Below, in pieces: positions 32,656 through 42,271 of a stretch of DNA of 64,000 nucleotides. A program made the position numbers and the translations under genes. The DNA is from Anaerolineaceae bacterium (GTDB lineage Bacteria > Chloroflexota > Anaerolineae > Anaerolineales > Anaerolineaceae), in the NCBI GenBank assembly GCA_029975475.1, contig JARKPB010000019.1, forward strand, positions 62,001 through 126,000. The letters are read 5' to 3'. The notes under the pieces were generated by a model. It saw nothing but the letters and a program-made list of their open reading frames with translations, did no database searches and was not told the origin of the DNA. Each line of letters starts with the position of its first letter. Position 1 is the first letter of the stretch.

Positions 32656-35600
32656 ATGAACAATCACCGTTTCGTTCGCTGGCTGCGGCCGCTCACCCTG
32701 CTGGTGGTGCTGGCGCTGGCTTTCTCGCTCACCTCGCCGGTGCGCGCGGAAGGGGAGGTTCCCGCCGCGCCGCCTGACGCGGCAGCGGGTGAATCGTCTC
32801 CGCCCGCCGACTCGGGCGGTGTACCCGCCGCTGATCCCGCCGCTGATCCCGGCGGTGAAGCCCCGCTGCCCGGCAAACCGGAGGCGGGCTTGCCTGCGGC
32901 CGAATCCGCCCCACCGGATCTCAGCCAGGTGGTGGACACGCTGAATGAAAATAACCTGATGCTGGAAAACAGCGCCGGCGAAGCGGTTCCCCTGGCTTCC
33001 GAAGAAGCGGCGGCGCTGCTGGCTGAGCCGGACCCGTGGTTCATCTCCGGGACGGTGAAGTACCGGTTTGTCGGCGGAGCCTGCCCGCCGCCCGACCCAG
33101 CGCCGGCCCTGACCGAAGTGTGCACCGGCAGCCTGGGCAACCCGATCCAGGCGGCCGTGAATTATATTCAGACCACCGGGCGCGTGCCGAACAACGGCAC
33201 CATCTATGTGGACAGCGGCACTTTCTCCGGCCCGGTCACGATTAACGGCTCGCTGGCAAACCTGAACGCGATCAAAGCCCTGGTTGGCAAAGGACCGAAC
33301 GCCACCACGATCAGCAACAGCGTCAGCGTGCTGAATCTTTCCGGCGGTTTCCGCCTGGAAGGTTTTCTCATCAGCGCGACTCTGGGAACCCCGCTGGTGA
33401 CGTTTAACAACATCGGCGGAAAACTGGTTTTGAAAGATCTGGTGGTCAAGAACAACGGCGCAGGCGGCGGCATCCGCGTGGAGAACAGCAAAGCCAGCCT
33501 GGAAGCTCAGAATGTCAAATCCAGCGGCAACGGCGGGGTAGGTCTGTACGTGGATAACACCGCCGGCAGCGGCAACGTTTCCATTTTGAGCGCCGATTTC
33601 TCCAACAACAACAACACCGGCCTGCAGGTCTTTACCAACGGCGCGGTGCTGTTAAACGGGGTCAGCACGCGCTTCAACCTCGGCGACGGCGCCCTGCTGG
33701 TATCGCAGAAAGGCGTGACCGTTCGCAACGGGGTCTTCGGCGGCAACGCTGTCGCCGGCGCGCTCGGGAACGGCCTGGTCCTGGGGGATCTCAACCGCGG
33801 GAACGTGGTCCTCGACTGGGTTTACGCCAATTCCAATGATGAATACGGTCTGGTCCTTTATACCCGGGCTGGAAGCATCACGCTCTCCAATATTGACGCC
33901 AATTTCAACAACCGCGACAACCTGTTGATCGACAACTGTTATGACGCCGCCGGGGTTTGCACGTCGCCCGCCGCCCCCGTCAGCCTGACCAATGTCAGCG
34001 CTACCTATTCCGCCAACGGCAACGGGATCGATCTGGTTGCCAGCGGCGCGGTCACCCTGACCAACGTGAACGCCAGTTTCAACAAGTTTGCCAGTTTTGT
34101 GGATAACTCATACGCCGTCGCGGCTGCCCCGGTGACCATCATTAAAAGCACCTTCAGTTACACCGTGTCGGGGGCTGGCCTGGAAGTGTATTCAAAGGGC
34201 AGGGTGGTGCTCAACAGCGTTACCGCCAGCAACAACAGTCTCCGCGGCGTGTACATTTACAATGAATACCCCACCGGTTCGGTAACCCTGCTGGCAGGCC
34301 AGGGCAACAACACCTTCTGGGGCAACGGCAACACTGGCCTGGAGATTACCGCTCTGGGACCCGTCTCACTGGCGATGGTGGACAGCTCCTTTAACGGCAG
34401 CAGCAGCACCCACGCCGGGGCTTTGATCACCACCAACGGCAACGTAACCGTCAGCGGCTCGGAGAGCCAGAGAGCCCGCTTTGATTCAAACTTTGGCAAG
34501 GGGCTGGATATTGTTACCCGCGGCACGGTGTCGCTCAATTTTCTTCAGGCCTCCGGCAACGGCCAGACCAACCTGAGCGTGAATAACACCTCCGGCAGCG
34601 GCAACGTGGCCATGAATTCGGTATTCACCAGCACCAGCACGAACGGCAGCGGCATCAGCATCCTGTCCACCGGTTCGGTGGCGCTGCGCAATGTCTCTGC
34701 CGTGGGCAACAAAATGCTGGGCGCGATCATCAACAACGCCAGCCCGCGCAAACTGGGGGTCAGCATCACGGGCGGCCGCTTTGACTCCAATAAAGACATC
34801 GGGCTGCAGATCAACACCTCCGGCCCGGTCGCCCTGAACAACGTCAGCGCCAGTGACAACAGCGCCGCCGATTCCAGCATCTTGTTTGGCAGCAAACTCC
34901 GCGATGTGCTCTTCGGCGGCACGGATATCTGGCGCTTTAACCTCGCTGCCACCACCACCACCACGGTCAAGGTCAGCCACCTGGCCGGCGGTCAGGTGAC
35001 CGTGCGGATCTATAACCCCAGCAACGCCCTGGTCTCTACCCTGGGCCCGAGCGGGACGGTTACCTTTGGCCCCACCTCCTTGACCATGCTTGGCACCTGG
35101 CGCGTGGAAGTCAGCGGGACAAACGGCGCTTATTTCATCTTCCTCGGCGCCGGCGCCTCGCCGAGCGAACCGGGCGGCTCTGGAACGCCGCAGGTCTTCG
35201 CGCCGGGCCTCTTGATCGACAACACCTTTAACGCCTCGACCGCCCCGGTCTCGATCATTAACAGCGATCCCGCTGTGTACCGCTTCTGGGGCAACGCCCT
35301 CCACGGCGTGTATATCACCACCAAGGGCAACCTGACCCTCACCAATGTCTCCGCCGGGCAGAACGGCGGCTCCGGCATCACCGCCTTCAATCTCACTAAC
35401 CCGCGCACCTACACCCTGCGGAACATCACCTCTTTCAATAATTTTGGTTCCGGCCTGGAGCTTGGCAGCGGCGGTTCCATCCTGTTGACCGGATTTGATA
35501 TCTCCAACAATACCAATTACGGCATTTACTTCAACACCGCCAGCCTGGTCACCATCCAGGGCTTGAGCAAAGGCAGCCCCGGCGTGGCATCTGGCAACAC

Positions 35601-37281
35601 CACCGTCGGCATCTGGGTCTCCACCAATAAATCGGTAACGATGCGGTTTGTCAACGTCAACGGTTCCGGCAACAACCAGGTCATGTTCACCGTCTTGAAC
35701 GGCGGCAGCGTGCAGGTCAGCGACGTGAACATCAATAACGGCGGCAGCTCCGGCATGGTCCTCAACACCTTCGGGCCGGTTCGGATTGTCAACGCCACCA
35801 TCCAGAACAGCGTCTTCAACAACCTGAGTATTGACAATTCCTTCGCGGTCAGCGGCAACCCCGGGGTGATCCTGGATAATGTGTCGGTTGAAGGCGGCGG
35901 CGGCATCCTGATCTCTACCAAAGGACCGGTCACGGTCAGCAGAATCACCGCCCAGAATCTGACTTACGGCAGCGGCGGGCTGCGCATTCAGCAGCTGACG
36001 GGCAGCGTCGGCGCGGTCAGCGTTCGAGACAGTAAATTCCTCAACGCTGCCAGCCAGTCGGGCGCTTTCATCCTCGCCAAAGGCAACGTCAGCCTGATCA
36101 ATGTGACCGCCAGCGGCAACGGCCAGTCGGGTGTGGAGATTGACGCGGCTGTGCTGCCCGTGCGCACCGTCACGGTCACCAACAGCCAGTTTAACGGCAA
36201 CGGGCAAGAAGGCCTCTACGTCTTCACCAACGGCAATATCCTCGTGACCAACAGCTCTGCCTTCAGCAACAGCGGCGGTTCGGGTATGCTCCTGGCTAAC
36301 GACGGCCCGGACGGCGCCGGCACGATTACCGTGACGGCCACCGGCAGCAATTTCACCGAGGCGAGCAGCAACAGCAGCTACGGGTTGAACCTGCTTTCAA
36401 AGCGCTCGATCATCGTCAGCCGCGTCCGGGTGATGGAAAACGGAGTCGGTCTGCGGCTGGTCAATGACGATCCGGCCGCGGTCGGCAACATCACCCTGAC
36501 CAATATCCTGGCGTACTACAACAACTCCGGCGGCACGGTGTCAAGCCGCGGAGCGGTCTTTGGCGACCGCCTGGACTTCACCGATAACTTTGGCCCCGGT
36601 CTGCAAATCAGCATCCCGGACAACTCTGAAAAGGGAACGGTCATCCAGCGTTCGACCTTCTTCAGCAACTCCGGCCTGGGCCTCTCCCTGGTCGTGGATG
36701 GTCCGGTGACGCTGAACACCATTAACGCCAGCGAGAACACCCAGCACGGCGTGTTCGTGGACAACCGCACCAGCAGCACCGCGCCGGTCATCGTGGCGGC
36801 CGCTTTTGGTCCCAACTTCTTCAATGAGAACGGCTGGTCCGGATTGCGCGCCCTGAGCCGCAGCCCGATCAGCGTCACCAACGCCACCGCCAATAAGAAC
36901 GGGTACAACGGGATTTCGCTGAACAACTACTACATTGGCGCCGGCACGGGCAACATCATCCTGAACAATGTAACCGCCAGCCAGAATGTGGGCTTTGAGG
37001 GCGGCATCGCCGCCGGAATCTCGGCCGAGACCAACGGCCAGGTGATCGGGAACAACCTGCGCGCCATGCTCAACGGCGTCGGCACGGCTGGCTACGGCAT
37101 CTACATCAAGACCACCAACAACAACGCAACCCTGAGCAACAGCGTCTTCAGCGCCAACCGCAACAGCGGCATCTACGCCTACCTGCAGACCAGCGGTCTG
37201 CTGACCCTCAACAACGTCTTCTACTACGGCAACGACACGGGCGGCGGTGGGGTGGATCCGGAAGTGCGCGTGATCAATTAA
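32656..37281 (+). CDS. Giant secreted parallel beta-helix protein, copy 1
   Basis: A 1,541-residue secreted protein. A signal peptide (ends near SPVRAEG) is followed by a Pro/Ala/Glu/Gly linker to about residue 85 and a head domain (SQVVDTLNENN; DPWFISGTVKYRFVGG; then IQAAVNYIQ). From about residue 180 it is made of ~20-residue right-handed beta-helix turns rich in Asn, Ser, Gly (LTNVSA-x-N-G style). Residues ~743-832 form a beta-sandwich-like domain reminiscent of bacterial pre-peptidase C-terminal (PPC) domains, then the helix resumes to the end. No sorting signal or membrane anchor is visible. Likely role: surface or extracellular adhesion or polysaccharide interaction. It is paralogous to the proteins at 37468 and 44721. 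Confidence 0.85.
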   Translation: MNNHRFVRWLRPLTLLVVLALAFSLTSPVRAEGEVPAAPPDAAAGESSPPADSGGVPAADPAADPGGEAPLPGKPEAGLPAAESAPPDLSQVVDTLNENNLMLENSAGEAVPLASEEAAALLAEPDPWFISGTVKYRFVGGACPPPDPAPALTEVCTGSLGNPIQAAVNYIQTTGRVPNNGTIYVDSGTFSGPVTINGSLANLNAIKALVGKGPNATTISNSVSVLNLSGGFRLEGFLISATLGTPLVTFNNIGGKLVLKDLVVKNNGAGGGIRVENSKASLEAQNVKSSGNGGVGLYVDNTAGSGNVSILSADFSNNNNTGLQVFTNGAVLLNGVSTRFNLGDGALLVSQKGVTVRNGVFGGNAVAGALGNGLVLGDLNRGNVVLDWVYANSNDEYGLVLYTRAGSITLSNIDANFNNRDNLLIDNCYDAAGVCTSPAAPVSLTNVSATYSANGNGIDLVASGAVTLTNVNASFNKFASFVDNSYAVAAAPVTIIKSTFSYTVSGAGLEVYSKGRVVLNSVTASNNSLRGVYIYNEYPTGSVTLLAGQGNNTFWGNGNTGLEITALGPVSLAMVDSSFNGSSSTHAGALITTNGNVTVSGSESQRARFDSNFGKGLDIVTRGTVSLNFLQASGNGQTNLSVNNTSGSGNVAMNSVFTSTSTNGSGISILSTGSVALRNVSAVGNKMLGAIINNASPRKLGVSITGGRFDSNKDIGLQINTSGPVALNNVSASDNSAADSSILFGSKLRDVLFGGTDIWRFNLAATTTTTVKVSHLAGGQVTVRIYNPSNALVSTLGPSGTVTFGPTSLTMLGTWRVEVSGTNGAYFIFLGAGASPSEPGGSGTPQVFAPGLLIDNTFNASTAPVSIINSDPAVYRFWGNALHGVYITTKGNLTLTNVSAGQNGGSGITAFNLTNPRTYTLRNITSFNNFGSGLELGSGGSILLTGFDISNNTNYGIYFNTASLVTIQGLSKGSPGVASGNTTVGIWVSTNKSVTMRFVNVNGSGNNQVMFTVLNGGSVQVSDVNINNGGSSGMVLNTFGPVRIVNATIQNSVFNNLSIDNSFAVSGNPGVILDNVSVEGGGGILISTKGPVTVSRITAQNLTYGSGGLRIQQLTGSVGAVSVRDSKFLNAASQSGAFILAKGNVSLINVTASGNGQSGVEIDAAVLPVRTVTVTNSQFNGNGQEGLYVFTNGNILVTNSSAFSNSGGSGMLLANDGPDGAGTITVTATGSNFTEASSNSSYGLNLLSKRSIIVSRVRVMENGVGLRLVNDDPAAVGNITLTNILAYYNNSGGTVSSRGAVFGDRLDFTDNFGPGLQISIPDNSEKGTVIQRSTFFSNSGLGLSLVVDGPVTLNTINASENTQHGVFVDNRTSSTAPVIVAAAFGPNFFNENGWSGLRALSRSPISVTNATANKNGYNGISLNNYYIGAGTGNIILNNVTASQNVGFEGGIAAGISAETNGQVIGNNLRAMLNGVGTAGYGIYIKTTNNNATLSNSVFSANRNSGIYAYLQTSGLLTLNNVFYYGNDTGGGGVDPEVRVIN
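32679..33155 (+). repeat. Direct repeat, copy 1 (5' cassette of beta-helix genes)
   Basis: 477 bases match 37491-37967 at a constant offset of 4,812, without gaps. By hand count there are about 14 mismatches (~97% identity), several silent. It encodes the signal peptide, linker and head domain; similarity falls sharply just after it. Confidence 0.88.
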
Positions 37282-37298
37282 GCGTCAACCAGAGGAAA

Positions 37299-37328
37299 AT
37301 ACCGGCGCTCCGCAGCGAGCGCCGGTAT
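37299..37328 (+). terminator. Hairpin after first beta-helix gene
   Basis: Perfect 12-bp stem (37299-37310 with 37317-37328) and six-base loop, 18 bp after the stop. The T-run is weak, so termination may be partial. Confidence 0.7.
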
Positions 37329-37360
37329 CCATTAAACAGTTTGCAATTTGCCTACGCTGG

Positions 37361-37389
37361 TTGCAAAAAGGTTAAATATCGATTAAAAT
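37361..37389 (+). promoter_or_regulatory. Sigma70-type promoter of second beta-helix gene
   Basis: TTGCAA (37361-37366) and TAAAAT (37384-37389) with a 17-bp spacer in an AT-rich tract. A second TTGCAA lies at 37341. The gene therefore has its own transcription start. Confidence 0.6.
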
Positions 37390-37467
37390 CAACCTTGTAA
37401 TAAGAGTATTTACACCAAATTACACATATATAAGGCGACGTTTTTTTTCTAACCTGGAGGAAACCGC

Positions 37468-40400
37468 ATGTTGAACCCAAAATTGATGAACTGGCTGCGG
37501 CCGCTCACCCTGCTGGTGGTGCTGGCGCTGGCTTTCTCGCTCACCTCGCCGGTGCGCGCGGAAGGGGAGGTTCCCGCCGTGCCGCCTGAGGCGGCAGCGG
37601 GCGAATCGTCTCCGCCCGCCGACTCGGGCGGTGTACCCGCCACTGATCCCGCCGCTGATCCCGGCGGTGAAGCCCCGCTGCCCGGCGAACCGGAGGCGGG
37701 CTTACCTGCGGCCGAGTCCGCCCCGCCGGATCTCAGCCAGGTGGTGGACACGCTGAATGATAATAACCTGGTGCTGGAAAACAGCGCCGGCGAAGCGGTT
37801 CCCCTGGCTTCCGAAGAAGCGGCGGCGCTGCTGGCTGAACCGGACCCGTGGTTCATCTCCGGGACGGTGAAGTACCGGTTTGTCGGCGGAGCCTGCCCGC
37901 CGCCCGACCCTGCGCCAGCCCTGACCGAAGTGTGCACCGGCGGCCTGGGCAACCCGATCCAGGCGGCGATTGACTATGTCAGAGACAACGGCACGATCCC
38001 GGTTGGCGGCGCCATTTACGTGGACACGGGCACCTTTTCCGGCTCGGTTTCGATTAACGGTTCGCTGCCCAATCTGAACAGCCTGAAAGCGCTGATTGGC
38101 AAAGGCTCGGATATCTCCGCGGCGGAGTTCTCGCGCATTAACAACAACGTGTCGATCACCAACCTGCCCGGCGGTTTCACCCTGCAGGGCTTTTACATCG
38201 CCGCCAGCAGCGCGGGCACCCCGGCGCTCTATTTCTCCAACATCGGCGGCAAACTGGTGTTAAAAGACCTGAACGTCAGGAATGCCAGCGCGGGCGGCAA
38301 CATCAAAGTGGATACCTCAACCGCTTCCATCGAGATCCGCGATGTGGAAGGAAGCAACGGCGCCGGCTATGGCCTGCTGATTGATACGCCCGCGGCGGTC
38401 GGCACGATCTCCATCGTCAATTCCGAGTTCTCCTCTAACGCCGGCGGCGCGGGCATCAACATCTTAACCAACGGCAGCATCCTGCTCAACGGGGTCTCGG
38501 CTTCTTACAATAACAACGACGGGGCGTTTCTGACCTCGGGGAAAGGCATCACCATCCGCAACGGCGTCTTTTCCTATAACACCAACGCCGGGGTGACCGG
38601 CCATGGCATCCGCGTCGGCATCACCAGCCGCGGCAACATCCTCATCGATTCGGTCTTTGCCAACCAGAATGACGAAGACGGCATCCTGATCGAAAACGTG
38701 GGCGGCAACGTCTCCCTGGCCAATATCCAGGCGCTGTACAATGACACCGGCGTGTACATTGACAACTGTCTGGAAATCCTGGGCGTGTGCTCCAACCCGA
38801 CCAGCACGGTCACGCTCACCAACATCACCGTCAATCACAACTCGGTCGAAGGCATCCGCGTGATTTCCAACGGCGCCGTGAACGCCAGCGGGATTACCAG
38901 CCGGACCAATATCGGCGGCAGCGTCTTTGATAACTCGACCGCCAAAAGCCCGGCAAACATCTCCATCGCCAGCGGGTCCTTCACCAATTCTTCCGGCGGC
39001 ACCGGTTTGACCATCCGCTCAAAGGGCAGCGTGACTCTCAATAATGTCAGCGCGACTTCCAATAACCAGCGCGGCGTTTCCATCACCAACACCTTCGGCA
39101 GCGGGTCGGTGACCTTCCTGTCAACCCTGGGCGTCAATGACTTTGGCGGCAACCAGGGAACCGGCATTTACATCGACACCAACGGCGCGGTCAATCTCTC
39201 GCGCACCAGCGCTGCCAATAATAACGGCACGGCCTCCAGCTACGGGGCTTATATCCTCGCGCAGGGCAACGTGACCATCAGCGGAACGGCCGCGGAAGTC
39301 GGCTATTTTGGAAACAGCGGCTATATCGGTCTGGGAATCTCCACCAAAGGCACCATCACCCTGAATTTCATCGATTCCAGCGCCAACCCGGCCGATAACA
39401 TCATCGTGGATAACTCCACCGGCACGGGAAATGTGGTGATGAACTCCATCATCGCCAACGACAGCGCGAATGGGATGGGCATCTGGATTATCTCCACCGG
39501 TTCAGTAAACCTGAAGGAGATCTACGCGACCAATAACGCTTTCAGCGGGGTTACCATCAAGAACGACAGCACCCGCCGCCTGCCGGTCAGCGTCTCCGGC
39601 GGAACCTTCAACAACAACCGCAATTACGGCCTCAATATCGAGAGCTCGGGGGCGGTGAATTTGAAAGACATCAATGCCACGGGCAACAGCGCGACCCTGA
39701 GAAATATCAGTTACGGCAACAAAATCCAGGACACGATCTATTCAGGTCTGGATGAATACCGCTTCGCCATCGCCGCGCCGACCAATACCACCATTATCGC
39801 CCGCAGCGCGGTTAACAGCCCCCTGATGATGTACATCTACCGCCCCGGGGACGTCTCTCCCTGGCAGACCATCGGCCCCGCTTCGGTGGTGACCTTCCCG
39901 CTCACCTCGCTGACCATCCTGGGGACGTACCGGGTGCAGGTCACCGGTTACGGCGCCTACACCATCTTCCTGGGCAGCGGCGGTCCCGAACCTGTGTCTC
40001 CAACCCAGACCTCCTTCAGCGTCGGGGTGTACGTGGTGAACACCAGCAACGGCTCGAGCGCGCCGGTCAGCCTGATCAACCGGTCGAAAGATTACTATGT
40101 GGACGGCAACGGCCGCTACGGCCTGCAGTTCGTGACCAACGGCGCGGTTACCCTGACCAACGTCAGTGCCAGTTACAACGGGGCTGAAGGGATTTATCTC
40201 AGCAACGGCGGCGCCGCCAGGCCGTACGTCCTGCGCGGGATCAGCGCCGGTTATAACAACGCCACCGGCGTGTTTGTTGACAACAACAGCAGTGTCAGCG
40301 TCACGGACTTTTACACCGCCTTCAACAACAACCACGGCATCCTGATTGACGCCGGCGGAACGGTGACCCTCTCTGGCCAGAACGCGAACGACATGCGCGC

Positions 40401-42111
40401 CAGCGCCCGCTACAACCAGGGCGCCGGGGTGTATGTCATCACCACCGGCCAGACCAACCTCAAGTGGATCGATGTGGAAAACAACCAGCAAAGAGGCATT
40501 TACGTCACCAACGGCGGAAGCAGCGGCGGCCTGAATGCCCAGGATCTTAACGCTTACTACAACCAGGGTGAAGGGTTAATGGTGAGCGTCCCGGGCGCGG
40601 TCGTGCTGACGAAAGGCTATTTCACCAACAATACGACGGGCAACGTGCTGCTGAACAATAACCTTTCGCTGGTCGCGCCGGTCACTGTAGCGGATGTGAC
40701 CAGTTACAGCGCCCCGATCGGGATCAACATCTCCACCAACGGCGCGGTCACGTTGCGCAATACCGTGGTTTCCGGGACCACCGGCGGCGGTGCGGGGTTG
40801 TACATCTTGCAGTTTGGCACAGGCAGCGGCGCGGTCGCGGTCACTGGCGGCAGCTTCACCGCCAACCCCGGCTCGTACGGAATCACCATCTTCGCCATTG
40901 GCAATGTGACCATCACCAATGTTAACGCCAGCAATAACGGCAAAGACGGCGTGAGGGTCGATTCCACCGCCGCCGCGGCTCCGCGCACGCTGACCGTCAA
41001 CGGCGGCACGTTCTTCGGCAATGCCTGGTCAGGTCTAAACGCGGATACGCGCGGCGCGATCACGGTTACCAACGCCCGGGCTTTCTACAACCTCCAGAGT
41101 GGTTTCGACCTTCAAAATGACGGCGCCGGCGGAGTTGGCACCATCACGGTTACCGCCAGCGGCTCGAACTTCACCACTGTCTACGGGAATTCCTTGGACG
41201 GCATCCGCGCTTTCTCCAACCGCAACATTCTCATTAACCGGGTAAGTGCGACCGCGAATTTCGGCAGCGGGGTCTTCCTCTCCAATGGTGACCCGACCTA
41301 CGGCACGGGCAACGTGACCGTGACCGGCAGCAAATTGGTGAACAACATGACCGGCATCACCGTCAGCACCCGCGGCAGCGTGCTGGTGGACCGGGTCAAC
41401 TCGGACGATAACTTTGGCCGCGGGTTGAATATCAACGTGGATAGTTCCGTGGTCAAGCCGGTCTCGATCTTCCGCTCCACCTTCATCAGCAACAGCAGCG
41501 ACGGCATCCAGGTCGTCTCGGCTGGCCCGGTGGTCCTCAACGGAATCACCGCGGATGAAAACAGCGGGTACGGCGTCGCGGTCAACAACAACATCGGCAC
41601 CGCCCAGGCGATCACCGTCCTTTCCAGTTTTGGCGCCAACAGCGCTTCGCGCAACGGTCTGACAGGCATGCTGCTGCTCAGCAACGGTCAGATCAGCATC
41701 AGCAACGTGACCGCCAATAACAATTTCGGGGTCGGCATCCAGTTGAACAACTACGACAGCGGCACCGGCAGCGGCAAGGTGATCATCAACGGCGCGCTGG
41801 CGCAGAACAACAGCGGCACGGATAGCGCCGGACGCTACGGCGGCGTGACGGTGTACTCCAACGGCCCGGTGGAAGTCAACAACCTGCGTTCCTTCCAGAA
41901 CGGCGCGGGCTCGGCGGGCTTCGGGATTTACATCGAGACCTACAACAATAACAACGCCCGGATCAGCAACAGCAGCATCATCGGCAACAACAACACCGGC
42001 ATCCGCGCTTCGCTGGTCACTACCGGGGTCCTGATCCTGATCAACACCAATTACTTTGGCAACGATTTCGCCGGCGGCGCCGCAGACCCCGACGTGCTCG
42101 TGACCCATTAA
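37468..42111 (+). CDS. Giant secreted parallel beta-helix protein, copy 2
   Basis: A 1,547-residue paralogue of the preceding protein with the same layout: signal peptide, Pro/Ala/Glu linker, head (VVDTLNDNN; DPWFISGTVKYRFVGG), beta-helix, a PPC-like beta domain at about residues 748-838 (YGNKIQDTIYSGLDEYRF; YRVQVTGYGAYTIFLG), then a second beta-helix to the C-terminus. The head is almost identical to copy 1 in DNA, while the beta-helix body has diverged widely. TGGAGGAAA precedes ATG 37468. No anchor is visible. A strong terminator with a GCAA tetraloop follows. Confidence 0.85.
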   Translation: MLNPKLMNWLRPLTLLVVLALAFSLTSPVRAEGEVPAVPPEAAAGESSPPADSGGVPATDPAADPGGEAPLPGEPEAGLPAAESAPPDLSQVVDTLNDNNLVLENSAGEAVPLASEEAAALLAEPDPWFISGTVKYRFVGGACPPPDPAPALTEVCTGGLGNPIQAAIDYVRDNGTIPVGGAIYVDTGTFSGSVSINGSLPNLNSLKALIGKGSDISAAEFSRINNNVSITNLPGGFTLQGFYIAASSAGTPALYFSNIGGKLVLKDLNVRNASAGGNIKVDTSTASIEIRDVEGSNGAGYGLLIDTPAAVGTISIVNSEFSSNAGGAGINILTNGSILLNGVSASYNNNDGAFLTSGKGITIRNGVFSYNTNAGVTGHGIRVGITSRGNILIDSVFANQNDEDGILIENVGGNVSLANIQALYNDTGVYIDNCLEILGVCSNPTSTVTLTNITVNHNSVEGIRVISNGAVNASGITSRTNIGGSVFDNSTAKSPANISIASGSFTNSSGGTGLTIRSKGSVTLNNVSATSNNQRGVSITNTFGSGSVTFLSTLGVNDFGGNQGTGIYIDTNGAVNLSRTSAANNNGTASSYGAYILAQGNVTISGTAAEVGYFGNSGYIGLGISTKGTITLNFIDSSANPADNIIVDNSTGTGNVVMNSIIANDSANGMGIWIISTGSVNLKEIYATNNAFSGVTIKNDSTRRLPVSVSGGTFNNNRNYGLNIESSGAVNLKDINATGNSATLRNISYGNKIQDTIYSGLDEYRFAIAAPTNTTIIARSAVNSPLMMYIYRPGDVSPWQTIGPASVVTFPLTSLTILGTYRVQVTGYGAYTIFLGSGGPEPVSPTQTSFSVGVYVVNTSNGSSAPVSLINRSKDYYVDGNGRYGLQFVTNGAVTLTNVSASYNGAEGIYLSNGGAARPYVLRGISAGYNNATGVFVDNNSSVSVTDFYTAFNNNHGILIDAGGTVTLSGQNANDMRASARYNQGAGVYVITTGQTNLKWIDVENNQQRGIYVTNGGSSGGLNAQDLNAYYNQGEGLMVSVPGAVVLTKGYFTNNTTGNVLLNNNLSLVAPVTVADVTSYSAPIGINISTNGAVTLRNTVVSGTTGGGAGLYILQFGTGSGAVAVTGGSFTANPGSYGITIFAIGNVTITNVNASNNGKDGVRVDSTAAAAPRTLTVNGGTFFGNAWSGLNADTRGAITVTNARAFYNLQSGFDLQNDGAGGVGTITVTASGSNFTTVYGNSLDGIRAFSNRNILINRVSATANFGSGVFLSNGDPTYGTGNVTVTGSKLVNNMTGITVSTRGSVLVDRVNSDDNFGRGLNINVDSSVVKPVSIFRSTFISNSSDGIQVVSAGPVVLNGITADENSGYGVAVNNNIGTAQAITVLSSFGANSASRNGLTGMLLLSNGQISISNVTANNNFGVGIQLNNYDSGTGSGKVIINGALAQNNSGTDSAGRYGGVTVYSNGPVEVNNLRSFQNGAGSAGFGIYIETYNNNNARISNSSIIGNNNTGIRASLVTTGVLILINTNYFGNDFAGGAADPDVLVTH
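37491..37967 (+). repeat. Direct repeat, copy 2 (5' cassette of beta-helix genes)
   Basis: Near-identical partner of 32679-33155 (about 97% by hand count, no gaps). The sharp boundary inside the coding region suggests gene conversion or recent duplication with fast divergence of the rest. Confidence 0.88.
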
Positions 42112-42134
42112 TTGGTTCCATCCTTTCAACCTTT

Positions 42135-42167
42135 CCGGCGCTCCGCAAGGGGCGCCGGTTTGTTGTT
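42135..42167 (+). terminator. Rho-independent terminator
   Basis: Ten-bp stem with one G-U pair (42135-42144 with 42149-42158), GCAA tetraloop, then TTTGTTGTT. It ends the second beta-helix gene. Confidence 0.85.
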
Positions 42168-42271
42168 CGCCGTGCCGGAGCGCGGCAGCCCTCCGCCAGA
42201 GCGGACGGGGAGGAAAAAGCGGCGGCGTTTGCGGGTATAATCTTTACCAGATCTCGCCCATCGAGGTGCGC

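Noticed and set aside
34486-36207. 573-codon open frame on the minus strand inside the first beta-helix gene, and similar long frames opposite copies 2 and 3
   Set aside because: The Asn/Gly/Ser codon bias of the beta-helix repeats keeps the opposite frames open. They lack ribosome sites and have unnatural composition; the plus- or minus-strand beta-helix proteins explain the DNA.
33400-42000. Regularly spaced short similar segments suggesting a CRISPR-like or tandem repeat array
   Set aside because: The periodicity is that of beta-helix turns in protein; spacing varies and the DNA is not identical between units.
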